This document shows, one piece after another, positions 13,326-24,969 of a stretch of 64,000 nt of DNA. Position 1 is the first letter of the stretch; every line of letters begins with the position of its first letter. Under the pieces are notes generated by a model that was not told where the DNA came from, made no database searches, and saw nothing but the letters and a program-made list of their open reading frames with translations. The DNA comes from Loxodes magnus (lineage: Eukaryota > Ciliophora > Karyorelictea > Loxodida > Loxodidae): contig CAMPDV010000876.1 in assembly GCA_946699065.1 (NCBI GenBank), positions 62,001 through 126,000 of the forward strand, read 5' to 3'. Both the position numbers and the translations under genes were made by a program.

Positions 13326-13654
13326 TAGAGAGGAGCAATTCTCCAACTGAAATTTACTTAAACTCAGGTACCAGAAAGTATCCCATATGTGAAGAGTCAA
13401 AAAAAATTGGTAGGAGCCAAGAGAAGAGAATTGAATAGGCATCAAGTAACATTAACGATGAAAGATGTCAGATACTAAGGTCTCTTAGGGTAGCATTCCG
13501 ATCATGGTTTATAGAAGACAAAAATCGCAAGGTAATACTAGCACTATGGAAGACTTCAGAAAGGAATTTTTTTCAACTTTAAAAATTTTATTAAAGAGCT
13601 GCTCAACATTGAGGTGCTACTCGCTCTATAATCTCATTTTATTTATTTATTATT
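13326..13654 (+). mobile_element. SINE-like element, family B, copy 1
   Basis: Begins with a small hairpin (GAGGA-GCAA-TTCTC) and carries the family landmarks: GGTACCAGAAAGTATCCC, a GATGAAAGATG box, TAAGGTCTCTTAGGGTAGC, CACTATGGAAGACTTC. It ends in the shared bulged hairpin (AAAGAGCTGCTCA ... GGTGCTACTCGCTC) and an ATTTATTTATT tail. Its closest relative is the copy at 48.2 kb. It is non-coding in all frames; the 3' tail is shared with the LINE ORF2 fragment at 57.15 kb. Confidence 0.8.
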
Positions 13655-14000
13655 AAAATATATAAGAAATGATCTTAATATTCAGTATTATAAATAATTA
13701 TTTGGTATAATATTTTAGTAGGACTAAATTTCCTTTCTAAATATATTAATACTAAAATAAAAATAGCTTTAAGTATTTGGTTAAACATATTTAATTATAA
13801 GATTAAGTCTAAATTAATAATTAGAAGATAGATATTTATATGTTATATAAAGATATAAAATCTACTTTAAATATATAGCATTTTCTAATTTAGATTTATT
13901 TGTAAAGTTATAAAAGTTGCTTATTTATTACATTATGATTTAAGTTATTTATTTAAGTAATAGTTAAGAAAGATAAACAAAACTAAATATTCAATAATAT

Positions 14001-15458
14001 TCATTTTATCAATTACTTAAATTAAAAATTTTTATCTACTTTCAGTAAGGGAAACTTATTACTTAACTCTTCTATCTGTTCTTCCCATTCGTTAGTAGTA
14101 TAATTAATTTCAAAATCGCATAAAAAGATTTAGAGGATTTTTAAATTGCTTCAGAAAATATAGAAATTGCCTTCATTATCTTTCATATTTATTTTCTCCT
14201 TGCTAAAATACAAACTGATCAGCTTTAACTCTTTTAAGGTTCTATTGTTTTGAAAAATATATTCAATACACTCTTCATCTATTGCTTTACAGTATTCTAA
14301 AGTTAGTGATTCTAGATGCCTCTAATTTTATATAATAAGCTACATAACTTATAAATTAATTTGATCACATTACTACAATTTTAGCTTTTGTATTTTAGAA
14401 GCGTTAACTTGAAAAAAAGCTATAAAATGCTATTGCTCACATCAAATATTTTCTAAAGCTAAAGATGTTAGATTTTTAAAATTCTATCCTATATAATTTA
14501 AACATTAACCGTTTTTATTGAAATCCTTACTAATAGTTAATTTATATATATTCTGACATTTTTCAAATAGCTGAATAAGTTATTCCTATCTTAATAATCA
14601 AAATGTTAGTCTTAACTTCTAAAGATCTTATCCCTTTTTAGTTAAGTAGTCTATTAAAAATTGAATGTTATTAATTTTGCTGTTATAGAAAGAAATACTT
14701 TGAAGAGAGCATTTATTTCTAAACTTTATAATATTTCCTATTATTGCCTTGCTATAATTTGAGTCCAATGAGAAGTGCTTTAGATATTATAGCTTATATA
14801 AGTTTTTCAGATTCAATTCATAAATGTCGCAATTATCTAGTTTTAAATATTATAAGTTAGTACAAGCTTTCAAAATCTATCCAATGTAGTTATTTAAGCA
14901 CTTTCCTTTTAAAGTAAATTTAGTTATTTGCTTTCCATAAGTAATAGGTTCTTTTTTTTGTGTACTAGTTTATTTAAATTGCTTTTGTTTTAATAGAATT
15001 TCAATTAAATAATCCAATGTTTCCCTTATTTTACTTTAAACTACTTCTTTTTCTATAGTCTCTTTAAGTAACTTAGTTGTATTTAGTAGATTAATAGTTA
15101 AAGTGTTAGGATTATGCTATACTATTTAATCGAATTTCATCTTTACACTTTAATAAAATTTAGTTACCATTATTTATAAAGTTTCATTAGTTTCCTTTTT
15201 GGGCATATTATGCTTAAATAATTATAAGTCATCAATTTCAATACTATTTATTCTAACGTTTTATCATTTCTTCTAAACTTAATTACTCTTGCATACTTCT
15301 CTATAGCTTAAGTATGAAAATATATTTTCTATAATATACATTGATAAACTATTTATATGTGTCATAGATCATTTCTATCTTTTCTCTAAGGCTTACATTT
15401 CTTATATTTGCTATTGCTCTTCTTCAATTTCTCCATTTTCCTATCTCTATCGTTTCAT
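14001..15458 (-). CDS. F-box/leucine-rich-repeat protein 2
   Basis: Minus-strand frame of 485 codons from ATG 15458 to TGA 14001-14003, without frameshift. It starts MKRQRQENGEIEEEQQQ like its paralogues. The F-box (MYIIENIFSYLSYREVCK) is followed by QKK, a TGA at codon 65 (15264-15266) and QNVR, so the F-box Trp is again TGA. LRR units follow (LQYLKLDNCDIYELNL, LQKLRLTF, LESLTLEYCKAIDEECI). A late FW is TGA in all three paralogues (NFYIF, TGA, SNLK). It is more diverged from copies 1 and 3 than they are from each other and lacks their conserved leader. Probable SCF substrate adaptor. Confidence 0.8.
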
Positions 15459-15978
15459 TTTATACCTATTAAATTTTAATGCTTATAAAGATAAATTATC
15501 CGTTTTAATATCATTAGCATAAACCTTAGTTACAATGCTATAGATTTATTTTATAAAGAAAATGGTAAATATAATTAGATGCTTAAAATAAAATAGGAAG
15601 TATTGAAACTTTATAATATTTACACAATAATTAAAATATATCATAGCAAACTAAAAGCATATAAGTAACAAAACAGTAGATTAACATCTTTTTTTATATA
15701 TCTACCAAATTTAAAAATCAACACCAAAGCGCTAATTAAATTATAACATTATTATGAACAAAAATTATTTACAACTTTAAGTTATTTTAAACCTAAGAAA
15801 TCTAGAAACTCTTTACAAATAATTAATAAATTTGGAGTAACTAATTAATTAATAGTTTATTTAAATTAAAAACAAAAAACAATCAAATCTTAATAAAACT
15901 TATTCATTTATTTAAGGCTCATCGATATCTAAATATTTTTAAACAATTAAATTATTTTCAATTATTAATGTTTCAACT

Positions 15979-16722
15979 ATGCTTAAAAGTAAAAATAAAT
16001 TAATTAAAAAGTAAATAAAAAGAAAGTAACAAGAATATTTAATTTAAGTAGATAAAAAGATGTAAGAGGTGATAGAATATAAATGGAGGAAGCAAAGATC
16101 GAAAATATTAAAAATATTAAAAAAATGTTTACGAGTCATGGAACTATTTACGCAATAGATACCAAAATGTTTATCCTCAAAAATAAACCTAAAAATTGGA
16201 TAATAAGAGCAATAAAAATTCAAAAATAGCATTGAAAAGCTGAAAAGAGATAACAAGAGAAGCTAGACTGTAATTAATTAGGACAAATCTATAAGATAAA
16301 AATATAAAAATATAAAAATCATACAAAGAGGATATAGGATATAATCAGCAAGTTAACTAAGCAAGGTTTATAAGCGAAATTTTCTAAATTTCTTAAAAAC
16401 TACGGAAATCTCCAAAGAGGAAAGAAGAAAAATTACCAACAATAATTATAGTTATTATAGTTAAAATAGTAAATACAAAAAAAATCATTAAAAATTAATG
16501 CTAATAGGATTTATAATGCATAAAGAATATTATTTATATACTAAAAATACTATTTTATCTAGAGCTTGCTTTCAGTCATTTGAAACTTAAATAAAACTAG
16601 AGTAAAAATTTAAGCTACAAATGATAATCAAGATAATCAAAACTAATAGAAATTTGAAAAATAATAATATCTTTTTTAAGGTTTAATTACTAAAAGGTGG
16701 ATAAAATAGCTATTTTTAGTGA
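15979..16722 (+). CDS. Hypothetical Lys-rich protein
   Basis: A 247-codon frame with no internal TGA, starting at ATG 15979 (MLKSKNKLIKKQIKRK) and ending TAG TGA at 16720. It lies head-to-head with F-box gene 2. The composition is basic, with Gln written as TAA/TAG, and has patches such as IEYKWRKQRSKILKILKK and NSIEKLKRDNKRS that suggest a helical or coiled region. No family was recognised. At this base composition such an open frame could arise by chance. A competing frame from ATG 16083 contains TGA and looks less protein-like. Confidence 0.35.
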
Positions 16723-17134
16723 TAAAATACTATAATAATGATTTCATATTAATAAATTTGGCAATGTGAACTACCAAATTTAACATTGATTTTATAATAT
16801 AATGTATTAATTAAATTTTAGTAAGTAACTATGTGATTAAAAATATTAAATTTACAAATAATAAAGAATAAATAAAACTAAATGAAATATAGATAATATA
16901 AAATATAATTTTTAATATTATAACTAAAGTAAATAGTAAAAGGAGCTTATTAAATGGAGATTTAATAAATAAGAACATTTTTTTACTATAAGGAAATAAA
17001 AACAAAAATAAAATTACCTTAGAGGTTTGCTTAGCAGATTTAGAATAAAGAAAAATTTTATTTGTAACTTCTTCAGTTCAAGAAGGAATAAGAGTATATA
17101 AATAGAAGAAGAAATCAATTTAATAAAAATGTTA

Positions 17135-17395
17135 ATGAAATGAAATTATTGATATGAATCAATTACTTCATTTTAATTATACTCATTAAGTTTAGGCATC
17201 GTTCTTTTCATCTTCCAAATAATCTCCATTGCTTCTTGTACTTTCTTGCTGTTAATCTTTAGTCTGTCATTTACAAATATACAATTTTAAAATCTTAATG
17301 AGATTCAATATTAACTATTGGTTTTAAAGTGAATATTTTTCGAATATCTCTCAAATAAATGTTTGAAATAAGTGTCTCTAACTGAGACTCTATAA
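17135..17395 (-). pseudogene. Unidentified coding-like fragment
   Basis: On the minus strand two overlapping frames give protein-like sequence: first ESQLETLISNIYLRDIRKIF, then after a one-base shift a stretch with IFVNDRLKINSKKVQEAMEI and KMKRTMPKLNEYNQNEV. GC content is higher than in the flanks. The family was not recognised; it is probably a remnant of a decayed gene. Confidence 0.3.
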
Positions 17396-17399
17396 AGAA

Positions 17400-18440
17400 T
17401 TTGTATTAAATAGTATTAAAAAATAATAAGATTTGAGAATTATAATAAGGGAAGAAAATAATAATATATATGTAACTATATAAGAAGTAATTTAAATAAT
17501 AAAACCTAGCTACAAACTTATGCTTTAATATTATGATTCTTTCAATAAAATATAATTATCATATAATAAATCAATATTATAATGCTTTCTAATAGAAAAT
17601 TAAATATTTATATTAAATTATACTTTTTCAAACTTCTTAGCAATGATAGCTCAAGGCTGCAAAATATGTTTAAAATATCAACAAAACTAATTAAAAATAA
17701 CCAAATATTTATTAAAATGCAAATATCATAAATAGTAATATGAATAAAAAAGTAAAGGAGAGTATTGGAAACTTAATAATAAAATAGTTTTTCTATTTTG
17801 ATTTATAGAAATCCTTGCTAATTTTTAAATAAACAACTTTAGAAAAGGATTTCTAATTATTTCCATTGAAAGTAAACTTATTTTAACCTAATAAACTTTA
17901 TTTTTATTTAATTATAGGAGAAACACTAGAAATCATTAAGAGATATGAAAAAAGGCAAAATAAGCCTTTAATTTATAAATTAATTAATTGCTTAAATATA
18001 TTCGTTAATATGTTATAAAATATTATAAAAAGTAAAAAATGTATAATTTTTGCTGATAAGCAGATAGGAAATAAAAATAGTTGCATTTTATATAGCATAA
18101 TTTCTTAAAAAGAGAAATATACAGGTATTTTGGCTAGAAAATTTAGGAATTTAAAGGAAATAATAATTATAATTGTTCTAATATTTATAAAGAATCTGTA
18201 AAATTAAAATAATCTCGTTACCATTAATTAGTTTCTTATTGGTAAAAAGAGTTTCTTTATAAAAAATGTCAAAAATAATAAAATTTAGTTGATATCTATC
18301 TTTAAATTAATTAGTACTATAAAGATCTTTTATTAAGCTAATTTATTTACAAATAATTAATTATTTATTGAAAAATTCTTACTAAAAATATTAAGAATTC
18401 AATAATATTAGAATAGTGAAAACATTTTAAGCTGTTTATT
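17400..18440. other. AT-rich DNA, no gene recognised
   Basis: AT-rich spacer without a recognisable gene or repeat. Confidence 0.4.
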
Positions 18441-18443
18441 ATA

Positions 18444-19190
18444 CAAATTATAACTTATAATCCTAAAATTAAAAAATAAGTAATAAGACCAATTAAAGTA
18501 AAAAATCTAATCATAAAACATAAAGTCATGCATGATACAACGGAGATCGAAGAATTTAATTAAAATGTTTATTGAGGATAGAAGTCTAAATACAATAAAG
18601 AAAAAATAACATAAAAAATGTACTGATTCTGTAGAATACTTGGAAATTTCAAAAAATCTTAAAGGAAATATAAAATTTTTTTGTTAAATGAAAGCACAAA
18701 ATTCTGAAAATTCCTAACCAAGATTTATTAATATCTGAAAGCGAATTATATAGTAAAAAATACTCAAAGTAAACAAAGAAGTTCCCTATATCTAATAGGT
18801 AAATAATGGATTAAATATAAAATTATTGGGATTTTATATATAGGAATAAATTAAGAAAAGTAATCTTAAAATAGTCAAGATTCATGATAATGAAGATCCA
18901 ATAAATTCGAAATCTATATATTTTTAAATACTGAACGCTTTAATTGTGGTGATTTTACAAAGTGGTACCTCGTTAATTAATTATTATTATTTCATTTATC
19001 TCTCGGATAATTAACAATATAGTCAATTCCCAACTGAGATTTAGACTTATATTTTTTGATAATGATTCTATGCGTGAAATTGGACCTTGCTTGAATAAAA
19101 TTAACTTACTAATTCCGTATATTTAGCAAATTTCGTGATTGACTCGAAATTTATTAGTTTTATATTCAATTTAATTTTTTTTAAATCTAA
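18444..19190 (+). pseudogene. Possible ISXO2/IS1595-type DDE transposase remnant
   Basis: With TGA as Trp this strand stays open and protein-like for about 245 codons. Features that fit the ISXO2-like DDE domain: TEIEEF (family EIDE, first catalytic Asp replaced by Glu), GQKSKYNKEK (family G.RKYNRGR), YWFCRILGN (family W.FG), KIFLLNESTKFWKFL (family FLVPV..R...TL), and NSQDSWQWRSNKF (family HTQ.IES.WR..K). The central D and the NHS box are not clear, so an active enzyme is unlikely. No terminal inverted repeats were located. The assignment is by eye; an unrelated protein remains possible. Confidence 0.35.
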
Positions 19191-19194
19191 CAAT

Positions 19195-20480
19195 CCCCAA
19201 TTTTTCATATTACCTGTTAGTATTTAATTTAACTTAATTAACAATCATAATAATTATATATTTTAGATTAAGAAAATTAACAAAAGGTTAATATAGATAA
19301 TTACTTTAATGCTAAAATATAAAAGCTAATTAGACCAAAAATTAAATAAACGAATACTACAAAGAATTAACTTTTTAGTTAAACAAAATATTTTCTAATA
19401 AAAAATTAAAAAATAAACTAATTTAATAAATATTAAAATGTGCTATTAATAAACCATATTAAAATAGTGGATGCAGTTATTTTAAATCCATAAGGAAAGC
19501 CTTACATATTTATTAAAAAATTAATAAACTTTCTAGAAAAAAAATGTAATGTTTTGGTAAATTTGCTTATGTTTTTATAAAAAGAATAACATTTAATTCA
19601 TCAAAAATATAATTAAAAAAGTTGGATTTTTCATGAAAAGTACAAAATAATACTTATATTGATTAGGAATTGAAAATTAAATAAATAGATAATATTACCT
19701 AAGAATCCAGAAAATATTATAAAAAACAGAAAATTTCATAAAAGAAATAATTAATTTACCAAAATATAAAAAGAAATATAAAGGTGTATTTTTCTAATAA
19801 ACAAAAATTAAGCATTTTTAATTAAATAAATGCATTAAATATTAATATTAAAAGAAACGTAAATTTCTAAAATTCTGTTGCATTTTAAGAGTAAAAATTA
19901 AATTTAGATTATCTAATATAAGAATTCAAGAAACTATTTAGTTATAATAAGCATTAAAAAATCGAATGCACCTTTAGCTTAAATTAAGATAAAAATAAAA
20001 ATTATGATTAAAGTAATAATTATTCTATTTTAGCACTGCTATGCTAAAAAATATATTTCTGGCAGTATAGCAAAATAAAGTAGTTGAAGATATTATTATT
20101 CTTTTAGGTTTAATGAATATTTTTAATTTTATTTATAATATGAAATGATTATAAAGATGAAATAAAATTAGTAAAAGTAAGTATACTTTAATTATTATAT
20201 TTAAATAATATTATCAGAATTATACTTTATAGTAAAACCATATATTATAAGATAAAAAATTGATAAAACTTTAAAAATTTACATAATAAATAAAAGACTT
20301 CCTATAGGTAATATTTTAATTATCTTTCAATTTTTATGACTTATATTCATTTCCTTTTATGAGTTTAAAATAATTTTAAAAGAATCAAGAAACCAAAGTT
20401 TAGGATTATTTTATGAAACTTAAATTTTAGAAATAACTCAAAAAAAGAGTTTCAGAATTTATTGAAATAATTAAAATTAT
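19195..20480. other. AT-rich DNA, no gene recognised
   Basis: Low-complexity AT-rich spacer with no gene or repeat recognised. Confidence 0.4.
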
Positions 20481-20482
20481 AT

Positions 20483-20537
20483 TACGATAAAAATTAGCCA
20501 ATGAAATACGATAAAAATTAGCCAATGAAATACGATA
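20483..20537. repeat. 24-bp tandem duplication
   Basis: The 24-base unit ACGATAAAAATTAGCC + AATGAAAT occurs twice without a mismatch and is followed by a partial third copy (ACGATA). It is a small, recent tandem duplication in AT-rich DNA. Confidence 0.8.
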
Positions 20538-20984
20538 ATAAAAAACTAAACTTTTCCCAAAAATAGATTTAACTAATTTTTATTAGTTTGTACTACAGAC
20601 TCATCACAAAGAATGAACATTCCAAAGTATTATAAAAAATGTCATAATTTATAAGTTCTTTAATTGAATTATGTCATGAATATAAATTGAAAATTACGAT
20701 ATTAATAATTCTTTTAGCAGACATCATTATGATAACTTTCAAAAATTTTGGTAATATTATCGAGTAAAAGATGGACTTATTAACTCTATGAATTTCCCAT
20801 GTATAAAAAAATGTAATAGAATATTATAGCTTTAAAAAAGTTTCTATGTGTTTTAGTTAAACGTGGATACAACGATACTTCAAATGAGTTAGTAGAAGTC
20901 AAAATTTTGCAAAAATAATTGAATTAAAAAAATAAAAAAAGAGAATTCACGTTAATTTATTATTATTATAAAATTTAATTTAAA

Positions 20985-21057
20985 TAGGGAGAAGCAATCC
21001 TCACGCTGAGACATCTTAATCAATTGAGGTGCTACGTGCTCTATAATATAAGATTTT
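20985..21057 (+). mobile_element. Internally deleted family B element
   Basis: A family B head (AAATAGGGAGAAGCAATCCTC) is joined almost directly to the family tail (AATTGAGGTGCTACGTGCTCTATAATA). It lacks roughly 250 bp of the body and half of the tail hairpin. This is a deletion derivative or template-switch product. Confidence 0.65.
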
Positions 21058-21059
21058 TT

Positions 21060-22419
21060 TAAGTTTGAGCAAAATTCTCATTTGAAAAGGATTCATCTCA
21101 GCCAAATTACAGTTAGAAAATTATACTTAAAGAACTCAAAAATAAGTAAGAGAAAAATATTTAACTTTTAAGATAAATGCAAGAGCTCAAAGGAAAATTC
21201 CACAATCTTATTTCTGAATCTTAAGAATTAAAAAAAATGAAAATGGAAATTCATCAAATACGAGAATCGAACAGTTAGAAACAAAGTTCAATTAATTCGC
21301 GGAGTTGACGGAAAACATATTTCTTTAAAATATTATCGATGAATGATCATATTGATGTAAAATCTAAATATTAACCAGAAAATTCCTTTATGTAGGATAA
21401 ATCGATTACGATATTTCCAGAAAATGATTCTTATTATAAAATACTGCAAACATTTTAAATGAAAACAAATTAAGAATAGTTTAAATTATTGGCAATTAAT
21501 TAGTAATTTATATTGCACTCCAAATGAGATGTCATAAAGAAAGTAAATATATAGAAGGAGTGAAATTATGAGAGATATAGTATTTGTGCAATAAAGAAGG
21601 AATAATAAAATTATGTACCGTAAGCTTTACTTAAGCAGGATTAAAATAATAAAAAAGGGTTAAATTAACAAAAATAGATATTTTTTAAAGGAAAGCAATT
21701 AAGACAAAGAATGGGAATTCAAAATTTGACGAAAAAAGTAAACTTAAATTCAGTGATAATTTATATTGGAATCACTATAATTAATTATTATTATATTATA
21801 ATTAAATAAATGTTCTTAATTTAAAGTCTATTTTATTTATAATGTATTAATAAATAATTTTTAGTTTTATGATCTAAAAAGTAATAAAATATGAATTAAT
21901 AATAATTTTTTATTTAAATTTTAAATTTAAGATATACTAATTTTTCTTATGTACTATTGGAAACTTATTTTATATTATTAATTTTATTTTAATTTTTTAC
22001 TATATAATATTCTTAATTTTCAAGAGTAATATCTTTTATCTTTTTTTGTATTTTATAATTTTATTTTATAATAAAAAGCTACTTAAACAAAGTTATGTAA
22101 ATAGTAAAATATAAACTTATTAAATCTTAAATTACCATACATTAAAACTAAATTTTAAAATTATATATAATAGTAAAATAAATCATTAAACTTATTTTTA
22201 TATCATCTAAAATTAAATAAATATCAATATCAAATTTTATTCTTATAATAATAAATTTACTTAAGTAGTAAAAATACTTTCAATAAATATGATTCTTGCA
22301 TTATAAATTGTTCAATAAAGTAATATCATAAGATCCAACATATATAGAAATAATCAACAAATTTAAGGATATAATTTAATAATGTAATAAATAAATAAAT
22401 TATAAAAAGAGTAGAATAA
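21060..22419. other. AT-rich DNA, no gene recognised
   Basis: The first 700 bp are Lys/Glu-codon-rich on the plus strand and might be a decayed coding region, but no stable frame could be followed. The rest is plain AT-rich spacer. Confidence 0.3.
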
Positions 22420-22420
22420 A

Positions 22421-23230
22421 ATGGATTAATCTCTTCGACTCTCAAAAAATTAACTTAGAAACCTAAAGAGAAAAGCGGCAAAAGAAATTTAGAAAAAATA
22501 ATAACAATAGGAGGAGTCAAGCTCTTCTTCAGAAGGTAAAGTTATGGTAGGATAAATAGAGATAAGTTAACCTAAAAACGAAACTAATAAAAAACTTTAA
22601 ATTTAATTAGACCAAATGTAAAAAGTAATCTCAAATTATGAAGAAACAACCTACAACTTAGGCGAAAAAATACGGGAACTAATGAGTAACATAGAAGATT
22701 AGAACAACGAATTACTAATACTTAGAAGATAACTTATTTGTAGCAAATTAATAACGGAAGAATAACTCTGAACTTAATCATAATAAAATTTTAAATACGA
22801 CACAAAAATGGAAATAGAAAAAATACCAATAGAATTAAAAACAGAATTGAATCCAGAAAAAGAAATGATTGCTACAAGTTTCATTAAAAGATTAGAAAAT
22901 ATAGAAAATAAATTATCATAAAAAAGAACGAAATAAAGACAATAATACAAACTTTGTTGATGTTGCAAATCAAATCAACATATTTTAAAAAACTGTTGAT
23001 AGTGAAAGAAAATAAACGAATAAGAGCAGAAAAGAACATGGAGACAACTCAATAAACTATGAATAACTCCAACAGGGATCTACAAATAAAAGCTTTTTGC
23101 AAGACCACTTGAACGGTTGCAGTGGTAACCTTCCACTTAATAAAAAGGTCGTGGATCACACCCACGTTAAAAAAGCTGTCCGCAGGAACTGGTTGCAATT
23201 CCAGAGAATGCAAAACTCTACTAACTTTAA
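22421..23230 (+). CDS. LINE ORF1-like protein with CCHC zinc knuckle
   Basis: From ATG 22421 the plus strand encodes a Gln/Lys-rich protein with a serine run (EESSSSSEG), a coiled-coil region (GEKIRELMSNIEDQNNELL) and a knuckle C-(TGA)-CCKSNQHILKNC near codon 188, spaced CX2CX4HX4C with TGA at the aromatic position. A TGIYKQK motif follows, equivalent to GGQIYKPK of the 5 kb copy. Internal TGAs fit Trp. The 3' part (23050-23220) is GC-richer and ends in an ATT/ATAA simple-repeat tail, as expected for a LINE 3' end. The stop was not determined. RNA-binding ORF1 role inferred from the family. Confidence 0.65.
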
Positions 23231-23270
23231 GTATATTATTATTATTATTATAAATAAATAAATTATATAA
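23231..23270. repeat. ATT/ATAA simple repeat
   Basis: A run of ATT units followed by ATAAATAAATAAATT directly after the LINE ORF1 region; it looks like the 3' tail of that element. Confidence 0.6.
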
Positions 23271-23439
23271 ACTAGTTGCATTTTCATGATTTGACTGTAT
23301 TGTAACCTTGATATATCTTATAATAGCAGTTATGAATAAAAACTGCTGAATATTTAAATGAAAGGAATGAAGTAAGAAATAGAAGATTATTTTTCGAATC
23401 AGATTAAACATAATAGCAAAAACTAAAAAGCAAAATATT

Positions 23440-23755
23440 AATTAATTAATTTCAACTATAAGAGCTTTTGGACTGGAAACTCCTTTCCAATTTCACGACC
23501 AGACGCTCTCTTTTTAAAGAATAACGGAAATATCCTGTTGTGCTCCAGACAAAACTGCTAGGGAGCTCCACCACTATGAGCAGCCAGGCTTAAAGCCCCT
23601 ACCAAGAGCGGATAATCTCAAAGACAACATTCCCTTCAGAAAATGGCTCGGACTAGAGATTTTCTCAGCGACAGGAAAGGAACTTGTTCCTAGCTATAAA
23701 ACCAGAAAATGTGGTCAAGAAGGCCAATATCAACTCACACAATCTTTTCATTTAT
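23440..23755 (+). mobile_element. SINE-like element, family F, copy 1
   Basis: Element of about 315 bp flanked by a perfect 17-bp direct repeat, CTAAAAAGCAAAATATT, at 23423-23439 and 23756-23772. It begins AATTTCAACTA, then a hairpin TGGAAA-CTCC-TTTCCA, and carries the landmarks ATCCTGTTGTGCTCCAGAC, TATGAGCAGCCAGGC, CCTACCAAGAGCGGATAATC and GGAACTTGTTCC. Copies at 34.1 and 40.3 kb share all of these. It is non-coding and lacks the bulged tail of families A-D. The long, variable-sequence duplication indicates target-primed reverse transcription. GGCTTAAAGCCC is only a weak resemblance to a pol III B box. Confidence 0.85.
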
Positions 23756-24119
23756 CTAAAAAGCAAAATATTTTGTGGATTTTTATACATCTTTTGATTT
23801 GCTTAAATAGAAATAATAAAGATGTCAATTATGTTGCTTGTAAATTAAAATATCATAACCTACTTTCTGATTTTTATTTATTTTAAGGAATTAATTAATC
23901 TAGTCAAAAAGAATAAAACATTTATTAAAAGGATAAAATTTATCAAATTTTATGTTTAAATTCTCATAATGGCATATTATATTACTATGAAACATATATA
24001 TTATTATTTATTTTAAGGTAATATGCAAAGAAAGTAAATTAAATATAATTTAATATGTTGTACTTATAATAAATCAATTTATTTAATTATATTAGATAAA
24101 TTAATTAATTAAAAAATCA

Positions 24120-24442
24120 ATAAATTGGGTTATAGAGCGTGTAGCACTCTAGAAGGTGCGCAACCTTTAAATTAATTTTATTTATTGTTAATAAAAATTT
24201 TCATTAAAAGCTTCCTCCAGTGTCACTCCCTTGGAAATTCTGTTTTTTAATAGGGCATGGTCGGAGATATGCCCTAAGAGATCTAATTGTCTGGTGTCTT
24301 TCATCAACCGTTACTCAATGCCTCCAGTTCTTTCCTACTTGGCTCCTGCCAAGCTTCTTGATCAGTTCTTCGCTCTTGAAGTATTTCCTAGTACTTGAAT
24401 TTAAGTTAAAATTAGTTGGAGGATCTCTCCTCCCTATTTAAA
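24120..24442 (-). mobile_element. SINE-like element, family B, copy 2
   Basis: Reverse-complement family B unit. It starts at 24442 with AAATA and a perfect 6-bp hairpin GGAGGA-GAGA-TCCTCC, passes through GATGAAAGACACCAG and ATCTCTTAGGGCAT, and ends in the bulged hairpin at about 24130-24170 with AAAT tail. It is diverged from the other B copies in its middle, but the terminal hairpins are kept. Confidence 0.75.
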
Positions 24443-24548
24443 ATAACTATTAGATATATAAAATTGATAATTTAAAAATGTGAAATAAGATGTATTTTCT
24501 ATTTATTATTATGGAAACTAACAGTCATTTTATTAAATATATATAAAA

Positions 24549-24965
24549 TGGATGTCAGCCGCGTCAGTCAAACTAGTAGGTAATCTGGTGCAATGTATAC
24601 TGCATTGCGAGTAATCTCGCACTAGATGCCACCACGGGGAAGGGTGTATAAGCTCTGTTGAGATGTACCTAACTTACCCTGAGGGTTCTCTCTAGCAGTA
24701 TGAAAGTTTGACTGACGGGCCTTCTAATTATCGACTTAATAACTATCTATTATTTGGACCTTATTCAAGAAGACTGAAGCATTTGACTCAAGATTTTAGA
24801 ATAATTTTTAATAAGAAGATTCTCCATTTGGAGAAGCTGACATAACTCATCGGACATCTAGAATTTAACAAGAAACATGAGAACATTTTTAAATATTAAA
24901 TATTAATATTGAAAGAGCTGCGCGCCAATGAGATGCTACGCGCTCTATAATTATTTATTTATTTA
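24549..24965 (+). mobile_element. SINE-like element, family A, copy 2
   Basis: The best-preserved A copy, about 415 bp, from ATGGATGTCAGCCGCG to the hairpin tail (AAAGAGCTGCGCGCC ... TGCTACGCGCTC) and ATTTATTTATTTATT. Positions about 24564-24575 (GTCAGTCAAACT) and 24704-24715 (AGTTTGACTGAC) form a 12-bp perfect inverted repeat. Inside it lie GCAATG...CATTGC and GCGAG-TAAT-CTCGC hairpins, suggesting a branched RNA head. No protein frame. Shares its tail with the LINE at 55-57 kb. Confidence 0.85.
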
Positions 24966-24969
24966 TTAT

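Noticed and set aside
16083..16500. Alternative frame from ATG 16083 (MEEAKIENIKN...)
   Set aside because: Contains TGA and is less protein-like than the overlapping frame from 15979; both remain weak.
23110..23165. tRNA-like stretch with a D-arm-like GGTT-GCAGTGGT-AACC and a GTGG/CCAC stem
   Set aside because: No acceptor stem pairs, the T loop is not canonical, and the sequence continues the LINE ORF1 frame; could be a decayed tRNA-derived SINE head, but not supported.
23049..23411. 120-residue minus-strand ORF
   Set aside because: Antisense to the 3' part of a LINE ORF1 and its simple-repeat tail; low-complexity translation.
23580..23610. Pol III B box in family F (GGCTTAAAGCCC / GGCTTCAAGCCC)
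   Set aside because: Only a loose match and no A box at a suitable distance; not listed as a promoter.
24220..24441. 73-residue plus-strand ORF
   Set aside because: Lies wholly in the complement of a family B SINE and is not conserved in other copies.
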